A program made the translations under genes and the position numbers. Positions 18,177 through 25,164 of a stretch of 38,611 nucleotides of DNA are shown in pieces (the first letter of the stretch is position 1; every line of letters begins with the position of its first letter). The stretch is from Actinomycetes bacterium (GTDB lineage Bacteria > Actinomycetota > Actinomycetes > Propionibacteriales > Propionibacteriaceae), in NCBI GenBank assembly GCA_023458095.1, contig JAEXAS010000023.1, forward strand, positions 1-38,611. The letters run 5' to 3'. The notes beneath the pieces were generated by a model, which was given only the letters and a program-made list of their open reading frames with translations, did no database searches and was not told where the DNA came from.

Positions 18177-18796
18177 TCGACCCCGCTGCGGACGACGTGC
18201 CCGGATGGGCAGTCTCAGCGCCGACTCCCGGCACCCGACGCTGCTGGGCGATGTACACGGGATCGCGAGCCCCTTCTTGGGCGGACAATCCGCGCCGCAT
18301 CTCCCAGAACCGGCCGACCCATGTCAGAGCCACAAAGTAGCGTTACGAAGGTGGACCCAGGCGGACGTCTCCTTTTCGCCCTGGCCGGACAGCTCCCGTC
18401 CTGCGCGGGCGAAAATGAGGAATCGCGCAGTTGCCGGCCAACCAGCTTCGCACGTCTCACCCGATCCGGAGGGCTCAGCTCGAGGACGTGGCACGGAGGC
18501 TTGAATCCAGGGATCAGACGACCCCGTGCAACGCTTGTGTCGTCGAAAGCTCCGAACTTCGCGAATTACTCCGAGCCGAGATTGGCGAGCCCCTCCGGCG
18601 CCTACGAGCCCGTCGCGCTTGAAGTGGTGTCACACACGACACTCGCCTGCGACCGATCGCTTTCGCACAGATGCCATCACCATGGTGCAACTCCGAGCGG
18701 GGATCTGTGCCGCCCAAGGAACGGCCAGAACCTCGAACCCGCCACCAAAAATGCGCCTATGATCAAAGCACACGTCTTCGATATCGGGGGATTTTG
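18177..18796. other. 620-bp stretch with inverted repeat C and a possible gene relic
   Basis: It holds the tip-to-tip inverted repeat at 18366-18425 and, on the plus strand to 18622, a frame that reads like a protein C-terminus (R-R-A-Q-L-E-D-V-A-R-R-L-E-S; L-R-E-L-L-R-A-E-I-G) with no convincing start, probably a relic. A possible -10 (TATGAT, 18758-18763) serves the WXG100-like gene. Otherwise I see nothing. Confidence 0.5.
18366..18425. repeat. Tip-to-tip inverted IS-end-like repeat, copy C
   Basis: Two IS-end-like sequences face each other with tips about 6 bp apart. The left one, read on the minus strand from 18391, starts TGTCCGGCCAGGGCGAAAA; the right one, from 18397, has GTCCTGCGCGGGCGAAAATG. 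They share TTTTCGCCC/GGGCGAAAA arms and resemble copies A and B. The layout looks like two abutted element ends or an element junction. Confidence 0.55.
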
Positions 18797-19120
18797 ATGA
18801 GTGGATTTCAGGTTGACTTGACCGCGCTTTCTGCGGCCGCCACAGGAATACTCGCCACCATGGATCACACCGCGACGACCAAGGTGTCCGGGTTGGCTCC
18901 CAGCGCCGACTCATGCGGTGACACGGAATTCGCGGCTTCGCTGGGTCAGTTCTGTCGTCGCTGGCAGGTCGGCGTGACAAACTTGGAGGCTGACGCCCAA
19001 GCTGTCGCCCAGCGGCTTCAATACTGCGTCAGCGCCTATACCCAGACAGATGAAGCGACTCGCGCAGGCTTCCGGGGGATGATCTCGCGGCCCACCGGGC
19101 CAGATCCGGCGGCAAGCTGA
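18797..19120 (+). CDS. WXG100/ESAT-6-like small protein
   Basis: A 107-residue protein starting M-S-G-F-Q-V-D-L; the frame is open further upstream, but this ATG is the family-like start. The sequence is helical with an S-A-A-A-T-G-I turn, a central C-G-D-T-E-F-A-A-S-L-G-Q-F segment and a second helix R-R-W-Q-V-G-V-T-N-L. This resembles the two-helix ESX/WXG100-like proteins encoded just before T7SS toxins (compare the E-F-A-x-x-L-x-x-F pattern), though no strict W-x-G is present. Its TGA overlaps the next ATG by one base (TGATG), coupling it to the toxin. It is probably a partner or chaperone for toxin export. No secretion machinery is in the window. Confidence 0.7.
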   Translation: MSGFQVDLTALSAAATGILATMDHTATTKVSGLAPSADSCGDTEFAASLGQFCRRWQVGVTNLEADAQAVAQRLQYCVSAYTQTDEATRAGFRGMISRPTGPDPAAS

Positions 19121-20352
19121 TGAGCGAATTGGGACAGACCGACAACCCGCTTGAACTCGTCCCTGGGAATGTCTCGGTCGTCACGCAAACCATGTACGAG
19201 TTGCAGCGATATGCCGCCGATCTCATCGAAGCAGGTGAAGGGCTGAGGAAGATCGCCCAAGTCGATGGCTGGCAGGGCGCGTCCGCTGATGCCTTTCGCG
19301 AGAGGTTCCATGGCCAACCGGCCCAGTGGTGCATCGCTGGCGAGTCCTTCAGTGCCGCCGCGACGGCTACCGACGACTACGCGTGGACGCTGAACTGGGC
19401 GCAGACAGAAGCCAGCACAGCAATCCGCCTGTGGCGGCAAGGTGAAGCCGAAACGGCCGCAGCCCGGGCAGCGTACGAGCGTGATGTCCAAGCGGCGCGA
19501 GAAAGCGCTGAACGCGCGGGACAACCCATCGATATGCCCACCTTTGTGGACTCAGGCGAGGCGATCCGTCAGCAGGCTCGAGAAACCTTGGCGCGCGCAC
19601 GCTCCCAGGCGAAACAGTCCGCCGATTCGGCTGCGGCCCGGATCCGAGCCGCTTTCGAACCAGCCCCACCTGAGCCGTCCATCTGGGATCAGATCGGCGC
19701 AGGCCTCCAGTGGGTGGGCGACTTTGCCCAGGATTTGGGAATCGCAGCCGTGAACGCGGCCGCGTCCGTAGGCAACTCGATCATCCATCATCCCGATGAG
19801 GCCCTGGCCCTTCTGGGCGGACTCTTGATGATCAACGCTGGGGTAACTGGGGAAGTCGGCGGTACCGCACTGGACGTCACCGGCGCTGGCGCAGTCGTCG
19901 GGGTGCCGGTCAACGTCGCGTCGGCCGGATTGGTTACCGGTGGCGCGGCATTGACCCTCGCCGGGGGTGGCGCTCTTCTTAGCAACGCCGCTGGCCCGGA
20001 TCGAGTTCAGATATTGGAGGCCCGTGCGGCAAAGCCGTTAGCGGACTCGCCAGGAACGAGAGGGACCCCGACTGATAGAGCCAAGGAGCATCTCACACAG
20101 AGGGATCTCGATGCGGCTCGACGAGAACTGAATGGGGAGGTGGTCAAATACCGACCTGACGGCAAGCCCTACAATCACGTGGCCGAGGTTCGCGAGACCC
20201 AGACCAAGCTCCTGCATCGGATTGACGTGCTGAAACGAATGGTGGGAGACACACGACTCAGCGACGCTGAAAAGGCCGCAGCGCAGAGCGAGCTATCCGA
20301 GGCCAGCACCCTGCTTGACCGGAGCAAACACTACGTACCGAAAGAGAAGTAA
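19120..20352 (+). CDS. WXG100-type polymorphic toxin with C-terminal toxin-28 (Ntox28-like) domain
   Basis: A 410-residue multi-domain toxin. Residues 1-100 form a WXG100-like helical hairpin with W51-Q-G and following A-D-A-F-R-E-R-F. Residues 100-200 are a long alanine/arginine-rich helical region. Residues 220-290 are hydrophobic and glycine-rich (A-L-L-G-G-L-L-M-I-N-A-G), typical of translocation segments in such toxins. The last 90 residues (H-L-T-Q-R-D-L-D-A-A-R-R-E-L-N-G-E-V, then D-G-K-P-Y-N-H-V-A-E-V-R, L-S-E-A-S-x-L-L-D) match the bacterial toxin 28 family as I remember it, predicted to be an RNase. There is no signal peptide, as expected for type VII export. The immunity gene follows after 3 bp. 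Confidence 0.82.
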   Translation: MSELGQTDNPLELVPGNVSVVTQTMYELQRYAADLIEAGEGLRKIAQVDGWQGASADAFRERFHGQPAQWCIAGESFSAAATATDDYAWTLNWAQTEASTAIRLWRQGEAETAAARAAYERDVQAARESAERAGQPIDMPTFVDSGEAIRQQARETLARARSQAKQSADSAAARIRAAFEPAPPEPSIWDQIGAGLQWVGDFAQDLGIAAVNAAASVGNSIIHHPDEALALLGGLLMINAGVTGEVGGTALDVTGAGAVVGVPVNVASAGLVTGGAALTLAGGGALLSNAAGPDRVQILEARAAKPLADSPGTRGTPTDRAKEHLTQRDLDAARRELNGEVVKYRPDGKPYNHVAEVRETQTKLLHRIDVLKRMVGDTRLSDAEKAAAQSELSEASTLLDRSKHYVPKEK

Positions 20353-20355
20353 GCG

Positions 20356-20793
20356 ATGACCGCAGAAGAAGGCGCCGCTGAAGCTGCTTGGACGCTCTCC
20401 GACCTGTCTGGACTGAGCCTGCAGGACTTCGACGGGCAAGACTGGGGCGATCCTGAACCGGACGAGACCTACTTGGTACGAACCTGCACGCTCCTGCACC
20501 GCAAGCCGCTGGGGCAGTTCAGTGACGAAGATACTCGGATCATGATCGGGCAACAGATCGGGCTGGAGACGCTGATTCCACTGGCTCTCGGCATGCTGGG
20601 TCAGCAGCCGCTCGCAGCGGGCGACCTGTACCCCGGTGCATTGCTCAGTGCCGTGGCCGAGGCCCCCGGTGAGTATTGGACGGCTCACCCCGAGCAGCGG
20701 GCTACGGTCACTGCGATCATCGCCAGGATCGACCCATCCGACCTCGGCGCCGCGGATTTGGCCGCAGCGCTCGCCCGGTTCCAGAGCGCCTAA
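20356..20793 (+). CDS. CdiI-family immunity protein
   Basis: A 145-residue acidic cytoplasmic protein. The wording L-x-G-Q-D-W-G-D-P, T-Y-L-V-R-T-C, R-K-P-L-G-Q-F, E-D-T-R-I-M-I-G-Q-Q-I-G-L and A-A-G-D-L-Y-P-G-A-L-L matches the contact-dependent growth inhibition immunity protein family known from many toxin loci. It lies 3 bp after the toxin stop on the same strand, the standard place for an immunity gene, and should bind and neutralise the toxin-28 domain encoded immediately upstream. The pairing is inferred from position. Confidence 0.85.
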   Translation: MTAEEGAAEAAWTLSDLSGLSLQDFDGQDWGDPEPDETYLVRTCTLLHRKPLGQFSDEDTRIMIGQQIGLETLIPLALGMLGQQPLAAGDLYPGALLSAVAEAPGEYWTAHPEQRATVTAIIARIDPSDLGAADLAAALARFQSA

Positions 20794-20939
20794 CGCTCAC
20801 GACGCCGCCGCTTTGGCCAGGAGACAATCCCTCGGTGCGAGGCAGCCAAAGGCCACCTTTCGCCCCGGGTTGAGCAACCAATCAGGGCTACCGATGAGTA
20901 GGCGGTCAATGAGTTGACGCCGTTCTCCTTTCGGAGATA

Positions 20940-20959
20940 AATTCACTGGTGAGTGAATT
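20940..20959. promoter_or_regulatory. TetR-like operator palindrome
   Basis: AATTCACT-GGTG-AGTGAATT is a perfect inverted repeat with 8-bp arms, 29 bp before the GTG of the frameshifted secreted-protein gene. The form is typical of TetR-family operators. No TetR gene is in the window. Confidence 0.5.
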
Positions 20960-20988
20960 AATGATCAACGCCCAACTAGGACGATTCC

Positions 20989-21409
20989 GTGAGCACCAGG
21001 TTTGCACGCGCGCGCATTGCCACGATTTGTTTGGCCTTGGTGACTGTCGGCGCCATCTCATCGACATCTCCCACTTTCGCCTCGGCTGGCAACAAAGTCG
21101 CTTACGACTACCACCTGGGGGAAGATCTCGGTCGGTGGAGTAGATCTCGTCTACACCTACGGGATCGGTATTACGGCGAACTACCACAGCACCGGCTCGA
21201 AGATCGACAAATACGGCGCCACCCAATGCATCGCCGCCACCAACGTCGGGGGGAAGGTCACCAACAGGAGTGCGAGGTGGGTCACCAAGGGGAAGAAGCC
21301 CGGAACGGCCCGGTGTAACGCCACTTTCACACTCGCTATCCCCACACCATGGGGAGACATCAACCTGCAGCAGTTCGACGATCTTCAAAACACCACAGCG
21401 AAGGCCTGA
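20989..21409 (+). pseudogene. Small secreted protein, frameshifted in a G5 run
   Basis: The gene starts at GTG 20989 with a clear signal peptide (R-F-A-R-A-R-I-A-T-I-C-L-A-L-V ... T-F-A-S-A). About 10 residues after the cleavage site, at the GGGGG run 21117-21121, the frame that makes sense changes by one base. Downstream, a different frame reads G-K-I-S-V-G-G-V-D-L-V-Y-T-Y-G-I-G-I-T, an N-K-V-type charged middle, C-I-A-A and C-N-A-T-F cysteines, and stops at TGA 21409. Removing one G restores a secreted protein of about 139 residues. No family is recognised. It is followed 84 bp later by a truncated ABC ATPase gene, so it may once have been an exported peptide with its transporter. The frameshift is either real decay or a sequencing error. 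Confidence 0.6.
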
Positions 21410-21492
21410 ACTCGCCATCCGTGCGAGTTTCGAGATCGTGGATCAGCGGCGCCAGAACCCCTCTGGAATGTCGGCACCTCAGGGAGAAAGGG

Positions 21493-21876
21493 GTGTCTTT
21501 CTTGAGTGCTTCCGCTATCAGTTGCGTCGCACCGAACAAGAGCTACCCAAAGCACACCGTATTTTCTGACTTGGAGCTAGTTGTCCCCGGCCACGGGATT
21601 TGCGCTTTGTTGGGGAAGAACGGCGCGGGCAAGACCACGCTGATCCGTTTGGCGCTCGGGTTGGCTCGGCCAACTGCAGGCCACATCGAGCTGCTGAGTT
21701 CCCCGCCAGGAGCGGCCAATAACCGCATCGGATACCTGAGTGAGAACCTGGCCATCTACCCACATCTGGGATTCTGGAAGCCAGATGGTTACCCGAACAC
21801 CCTCGTCGGGCAGATGCAACACCTCGTAACGGCGGGCAACAATCCCACCGTCCTGAGTACGGAGGTGCTTGAGTGA
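21493..21876 (+). pseudogene. Truncated ABC transporter ATP-binding protein
   Basis: A GTG at 21493 behind AGGGAGAAAG opens a normal ABC ATPase: F-S-D-L-E-L-V-V-P-G, Walker A G-K-N-G-A-G-K-T-T, and G-Y-L-S-E-N-L-A-I-Y-P-H-L, the start of the Q-loop region. Homology ends near 21765. The remaining residues to 21876 are antisense to the broken XRE regulator. The signature motif, Walker B and H-loop are lost, so the product cannot be a working ATPase. A deletion has joined two unrelated genes. Confidence 0.8.
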
Positions 21877-22470
21877 GGCTCCTCGGCGCTCGACGATGTG
21901 ATCTTCCCGCCACTCGCCGAACAGGGCGCTCTGCTCGTGTAGCTCGGCAACGAATGCCTGCAACTCGGGGTCTTCGAGGTTCTCGGCATTGACCGCGCGA
22001 AGGTGGGCGACGGCCCCGCGAGCGATCTCCTCCCATTCGACGAAGATCTCTCGCGCCCGAGCCTCGGTCATGAGGTAGCGACACGTGTTCCGCTCGCCCG
22101 GGGGGAGATCGGCAAAGCCGTCGTAGATGGCCAGGCCCTCAGGATTTGCCGCAACCACATTGCTCAAACGATCGAGCGCGTAGGCGGGGTTTGGCCGGAC
22201 GGCCTCGACCAGAGCCGTCATGCGTTCGGCGAGGATGAGGCTGTCTTCGTGCACGCTTCGAGACGGCGAGGTTGCCGCGCGGAGTCGGTAGAGGTGCTCG
22301 GTGCCGTCGGTGCCTAGATGAAGCACGCGCGAGCGCATTCAGGACCGCATCACTGGGATGTGTCTCGCGCCCCTGCTCCAGTCGCGTGTAGTAGTCGACG
22401 CTGATGCCCGACGCGGCCGCCACCTCCTCGCGGCGCATTCCAGCTACTCGACGGCGGTTCGCGCCGGCGC
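21770..22470 (-). pseudogene. Broken XRE-family regulator with MmyB-like ligand-binding domain
   Basis: Reading leftward, R-R-R-V-A-G-M-R-R-E-E-V-A and D-Y-Y-T-R-L-E-Q-G-R-E-T-H-P-S-D-A-V-L are the HTH of the MmyB-type XRE family. At about 22315 the frame changes by a 2-bp loss, and the protein resumes as L-H-L-G-T-D-G-T-E-H-L-Y-R-L, followed by the MmyB-like domain (V-R-P-N-P-A-Y-A-L-D-R-L; N-T-C-R-Y-L-M-T; H-L-R; H-x-L-P-D-E-G). The 5' end is missing: it is fused to a truncated hydrolase gene near 22470-22490. The 3' end is cut near 21770 by the ABC fragment. Three defects make it non-functional. Confidence 0.8.
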
Positions 22471-22722
22471 GTTGGCCCCGCTGCGCGCCACGATCACGAC
22501 CGGTCGCCCTTCGGCGACGGCGGCCTCTTCGATCGCCGCTGCTTGATCCTCGAGCGCCCGAAACGCCCGCTCGGCGTCATCGGAATCGAGGCCGGGAAGA
22601 GTGAGAGCGATCGGCCGCCGTCCAGCCGCGATGAGGTGCTCGGCTACCTTGTCCCATGCCCAGGCGCCCAACCAGTGGCCTGCGATCAAGATGATGGAAG
22701 GTGATTCTGAGTCGTTCGTCAT
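22444..22722 (-). pseudogene. Truncated alpha/beta hydrolase
   Basis: From ATG 22722 the 92-residue frame shows the start of an alpha/beta hydrolase (I-I-L-I-A-G-H-W-L-G-A-W-A-W with the oxyanion-type segment; L-P-G-L; P-V-V-I-V-A-R-S-G), then ends shortly after the strand that leads to the nucleophile elbow. The tail overlaps the XRE HTH in another frame. The usual length is about 230-290 residues, so most of the catalytic core is gone. It is divergent from the WYL regulator, which may once have controlled it. Confidence 0.7.
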
Positions 22723-22795
22723 GCAGTGATCTTCACCCGCCCGCCGGACGACAGTGTGTCACCATTTATGGCATGAATATGTGCGAGTTGCGGAT

Positions 22796-23524
22796 GTGAA
22801 ACGAACCGAACGGTTGCATGCCTTGACCGAGATGCTGCGCCGCTCCGGCACCCGCGGCTACACCGCGGAGCGACTCGCGGCGGAGTTCGGCGTCTCGGTA
22901 CGAACTGTGAAGAGAGATCTCTCCGCCCTCGAGATCAGCGGTGCCCCGGTCTGGTCACGCCCAGGCCCGGGCGGCGGATACGGTCTGGCCAGCGCGGCGA
23001 ACCTGCCTCCGATCAGCCTGACACCCGCCCAAGCCGTCGCTCTGCTCACCGCAGTCTCAGCCGCCCCCGAGGCCCCCTTCGCCGACCTGGCTTCCGCCGG
23101 AGTCAAGAAGATCCTGGACGTTCTCGACCCGCAAACCCGCACCAAGGCCGACCAACTCGCCGGACGCATCTGGGTCAACACCCCACTAACCCCCGGACGT
23201 AGGGTCAGGTCGGCGCTAGAGAAGGCGATGACCGAGCAGCACGTGGTGCGCATCCGCTACCTCTCCGGAGACGACAACCTCACGACCCGCGATGTTGAGC
23301 CGATCTTGTTCGGCTCAACCGACGGTCGCTGGTATCTGATCGGCGGGTGTCGGCTGCGCAACGCGATCCGCTGGTTCCGCCTGAGCCGAATCGAGCAGGC
23401 CGTCGTCACCAAGACCCCCTGCACCGGCCACAGCATCGCTGAAGTTGGCACGCCACCGGCTATGGCCCGGTCAGTTCAGAGCAGCGCCGCGGAGCCCGTG
23501 CCCGACAGCCGCGACTCGCCCTGA
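22796..23524 (+). CDS. YafY-type transcriptional regulator with WYL domain
   Basis: The GTG at 22796 gives a 242-residue protein starting K-R-T-E-R-L-H-A-L-T, the usual start of this family. GTGs at 22754 and 22781 are also in frame. Residues 5-60 are a winged HTH (Y-T-A-E-R-L-A-A-E-F-G-V-S-V-R-T-V-K-R-D-L), followed by the linker G-P-G-G-G-Y-G-L. Residues 130-205 are a WYL domain, with W-Y-L-I-G-G-C-R-L-R-N-A-I-R-W-F-R-L-S-R-I. Such proteins sense ligands through the WYL domain and act on nearby genes. It faces the truncated hydrolase gene, so its original target may be dead. Confidence 0.87.
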   Translation: MKRTERLHALTEMLRRSGTRGYTAERLAAEFGVSVRTVKRDLSALEISGAPVWSRPGPGGGYGLASAANLPPISLTPAQAVALLTAVSAAPEAPFADLASAGVKKILDVLDPQTRTKADQLAGRIWVNTPLTPGRRVRSALEKAMTEQHVVRIRYLSGDDNLTTRDVEPILFGSTDGRWYLIGGCRLRNAIRWFRLSRIEQAVVTKTPCTGHSIAEVGTPPAMARSVQSSAAEPVPDSRDSP

Positions 23525-23543
23525 GCACCGCCTCACGAGGCGA

Positions 23544-23933
23544 TCAGGTGAGCTTCTCGAAGACCATCGTCGCCTGAATGCGGTCGCCACCGCCGAAGCC
23601 GGTGCTCGCCGAGGAGGCCGTGGTGATGGTGTGCAACCGATAACCGAGCGCCGCCTGCGCATTGATCGCTCGCTCCAGCTCGGTCAGATTCCCTGAACCA
23701 GTCCCCAAGAACTTCTCCTTGAGCACCACCTGCAGCACGACATAGCTGGCTCCGTGGGACGCCGGCCGAGGTTGTCCACCCGAGGCCGCCTCAGCCTGAA
23801 TCCGATCGACGAACGCCGCCGGACTGTTCGGCGCAGGCGCTGGTGGCTGCACCTTTTCGGTCCATGCCTGACCATCCCACCAGCGCATCACACCGGTTCC
23901 GTCGTTGTACCAACCAGCCTGTGTACTCGCCAC
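23544..23933 (-). CDS. DUF2510 / DUF4177-like protein
   Basis: A 129-residue protein starting at GTG 23933 behind a GGGGGGA ribosome site; a TTG at 23945 is also in frame. The N-terminus is a DUF2510 module (A-G-W-Y-N-D-G-T-G-V-M-R-W-W-D-G-Q-A-W-T), a short tryptophan-rich motif common in actinobacterial membrane and secreted proteins. A proline/alanine linker follows. Residues 60-129 resemble DUF4177: Y-V-V-L-Q-V-V, N-L-T-E-L-E-R-A-I-N-A-Q-A-A-L-G-Y-R-L-H and I-Q-A-T-M-V-F-E. No transmembrane segment is seen. The function of either domain is unknown. Confidence 0.82.
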   Translation of the reverse strand: MASTQAGWYNDGTGVMRWWDGQAWTEKVQPPAPAPNSPAAFVDRIQAEAASGGQPRPASHGASYVVLQVVLKEKFLGTGSGNLTELERAINAQAALGYRLHTITTASSASTGFGGGDRIQATMVFEKLT

Positions 23934-24058
23934 AGTTCCCCCCAACCTTGTTTGATCTTCGCCAACGCCGCACGATAGCCGACGAGGTGAAACTCGGCGG
24001 ACGGCCCGCGGAGCACCTCAGCCCAGTCGTCGGATCGAAGCTCATCGGCTGATGCCAT
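23888..24058 (-). CDS. Possible small protein or gene fragment (56 aa)
   Basis: From ATG 24058 a 56-residue frame reads M-A-S-A-D-E-L-R-S-D-D-W-A-E-V-L-R-G-P-S, with protein-like composition and codon use. It overlaps the start of the DUF2510 gene by 46 bp and begins 9 bp from the divergent WD40 start. It could be a real microprotein or the remnant of a longer gene whose ends were replaced. No family is recognised. Confidence 0.3.
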   Translation of the reverse strand: MASADELRSDDWAEVLRGPSAEFHLVGYRAALAKIKQGWGELWRVHRLVGTTTEPV

Positions 24059-24067
24059 ACTTCTGCA

Positions 24068-25162
24068 ATGCCAGATCCTGAGGGGACCGACGCACGCCAA
24101 CTCGATGCCGCGGGGTCGGCTCCCGTCACCGGGACCGGCCACACCGCAGCGGTAACCGCCGTCGACTACAGCCCCGACGGCACCCAACTCGCCACCACCT
24201 GCGAGGACGACACCACGCGCATCTGGAACACCAGCGCTGGGGCGATCATCGCCGTCCTCGACGGCGCAGCCTGGTCGTGGAACCCTCGTGGCACCCAACT
24301 GGCCACCATCAGCGAGGACGGCACCGCCCGCATCTGGGACACCGCCACCGGGGAGACCATCACGACTCTGGCCAGGGAAGTCTCGGCGTTGGCCTACCAC
24401 CCCGAAGGAACCCACATCGCCACCGCTTGCGGCGATGCCGCAAACCTCTGGGACACCGCCACGGGTGAAACCACCCTCGTCTTGACCGGGCATGCCGACC
24501 TGGTGGTCTCGGTAACCTTCAGCCCGGACGGCACCCGACTGGCCACCGCCAGCGACGACCACACCGCCCGGATCTGGGACACCGCCACCGGCGCTCTCAT
24601 CGCTACCCTCGCCGGGCACACCGACCTGGTTGACTCCGTAGCCTTCAGCCCCGACGGCACCCGACTGGCCACCGCCAGCGACGACGGCACCGTCCGTATC
24701 TGGGACTCCACCACGGGCGAAACCATCCACATTTTTGACTGCACCGATGGCTGGGTGTGGGCCATGGCGTGGAGTCCTGACGGCACCCAACTCGCCACCA
24801 CCTGCGAGGACGACACCGCCCTAATCTGGAGCACCACCACCGGTGAAACCCTGCACCTCCTCGCCGGACACGACGGCTGGGTGTCGGCCATGGCCTTCAG
24901 CCCCGACGGCACTCAACTCGCCACCGCCAGCAGCAACGACGGCACCAGCCGAATCTGGGACACCGCAATGGGCGGAATCGTCACCCTCCTCACCGGTCAT
25001 ACCGCGCCGGTTTCCGCAGTCGCCTTCAGCCCCGACGGCACGCAACGTGCCACCGGCAGCTACGACGGCACCGCCCGGATCTGGAACAACCGCGGCGAGA
25101 CCCAGTACGTCCTCGGCGGCGACTCAGCGGTCTCGGGTGCAGCGACAGCCGAGTTGACCTGA
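24068..25162 (+). CDS. Stand-alone WD40 beta-propeller protein (8 repeats)
   Basis: A 364-residue protein made almost wholly of eight WD40 repeats from about residue 24 to 345, each with the pattern V-x-x-x-x-F-S-P-D-G-T-x-L-A-T-A-S-x-D-x-T-A-R-I-W-D-T-A-T-G. Blades 2 and 3 lack the leading GH and are the most degenerate; the others are nearly identical. There is no signal peptide, membrane segment or enzymatic domain, so it is a cytoplasmic scaffold or sensor. In actinobacteria such propellers usually form the C-terminus of HTH-STAND or kinase proteins; here the propeller is alone. The AraC gene starts 2 bp after its stop. A CATACT -10-like site 7 bp before the ATG suggests a leaderless mRNA. 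Confidence 0.88.
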   Translation: MPDPEGTDARQLDAAGSAPVTGTGHTAAVTAVDYSPDGTQLATTCEDDTTRIWNTSAGAIIAVLDGAAWSWNPRGTQLATISEDGTARIWDTATGETITTLAREVSALAYHPEGTHIATACGDAANLWDTATGETTLVLTGHADLVVSVTFSPDGTRLATASDDHTARIWDTATGALIATLAGHTDLVDSVAFSPDGTRLATASDDGTVRIWDSTTGETIHIFDCTDGWVWAMAWSPDGTQLATTCEDDTALIWSTTTGETLHLLAGHDGWVSAMAFSPDGTQLATASSNDGTSRIWDTAMGGIVTLLTGHTAPVSAVAFSPDGTQRATGSYDGTARIWNNRGETQYVLGGDSAVSGAATAELT

Positions 25163-25164
25163 CT

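Noticed and set aside
20989..21409. Assignment of the secreted protein to the lactococcin 972 bacteriocin family
   Set aside because: The size, signal peptide and nearby ABC gene fit, but the family's core motif is not seen.
23888..24790. 300-codon minus-strand frame opposite the WD40 gene
   Set aside because: Its bulk is the antisense of the WD40 repeats; only its last 56 residues look protein-like and are listed separately.
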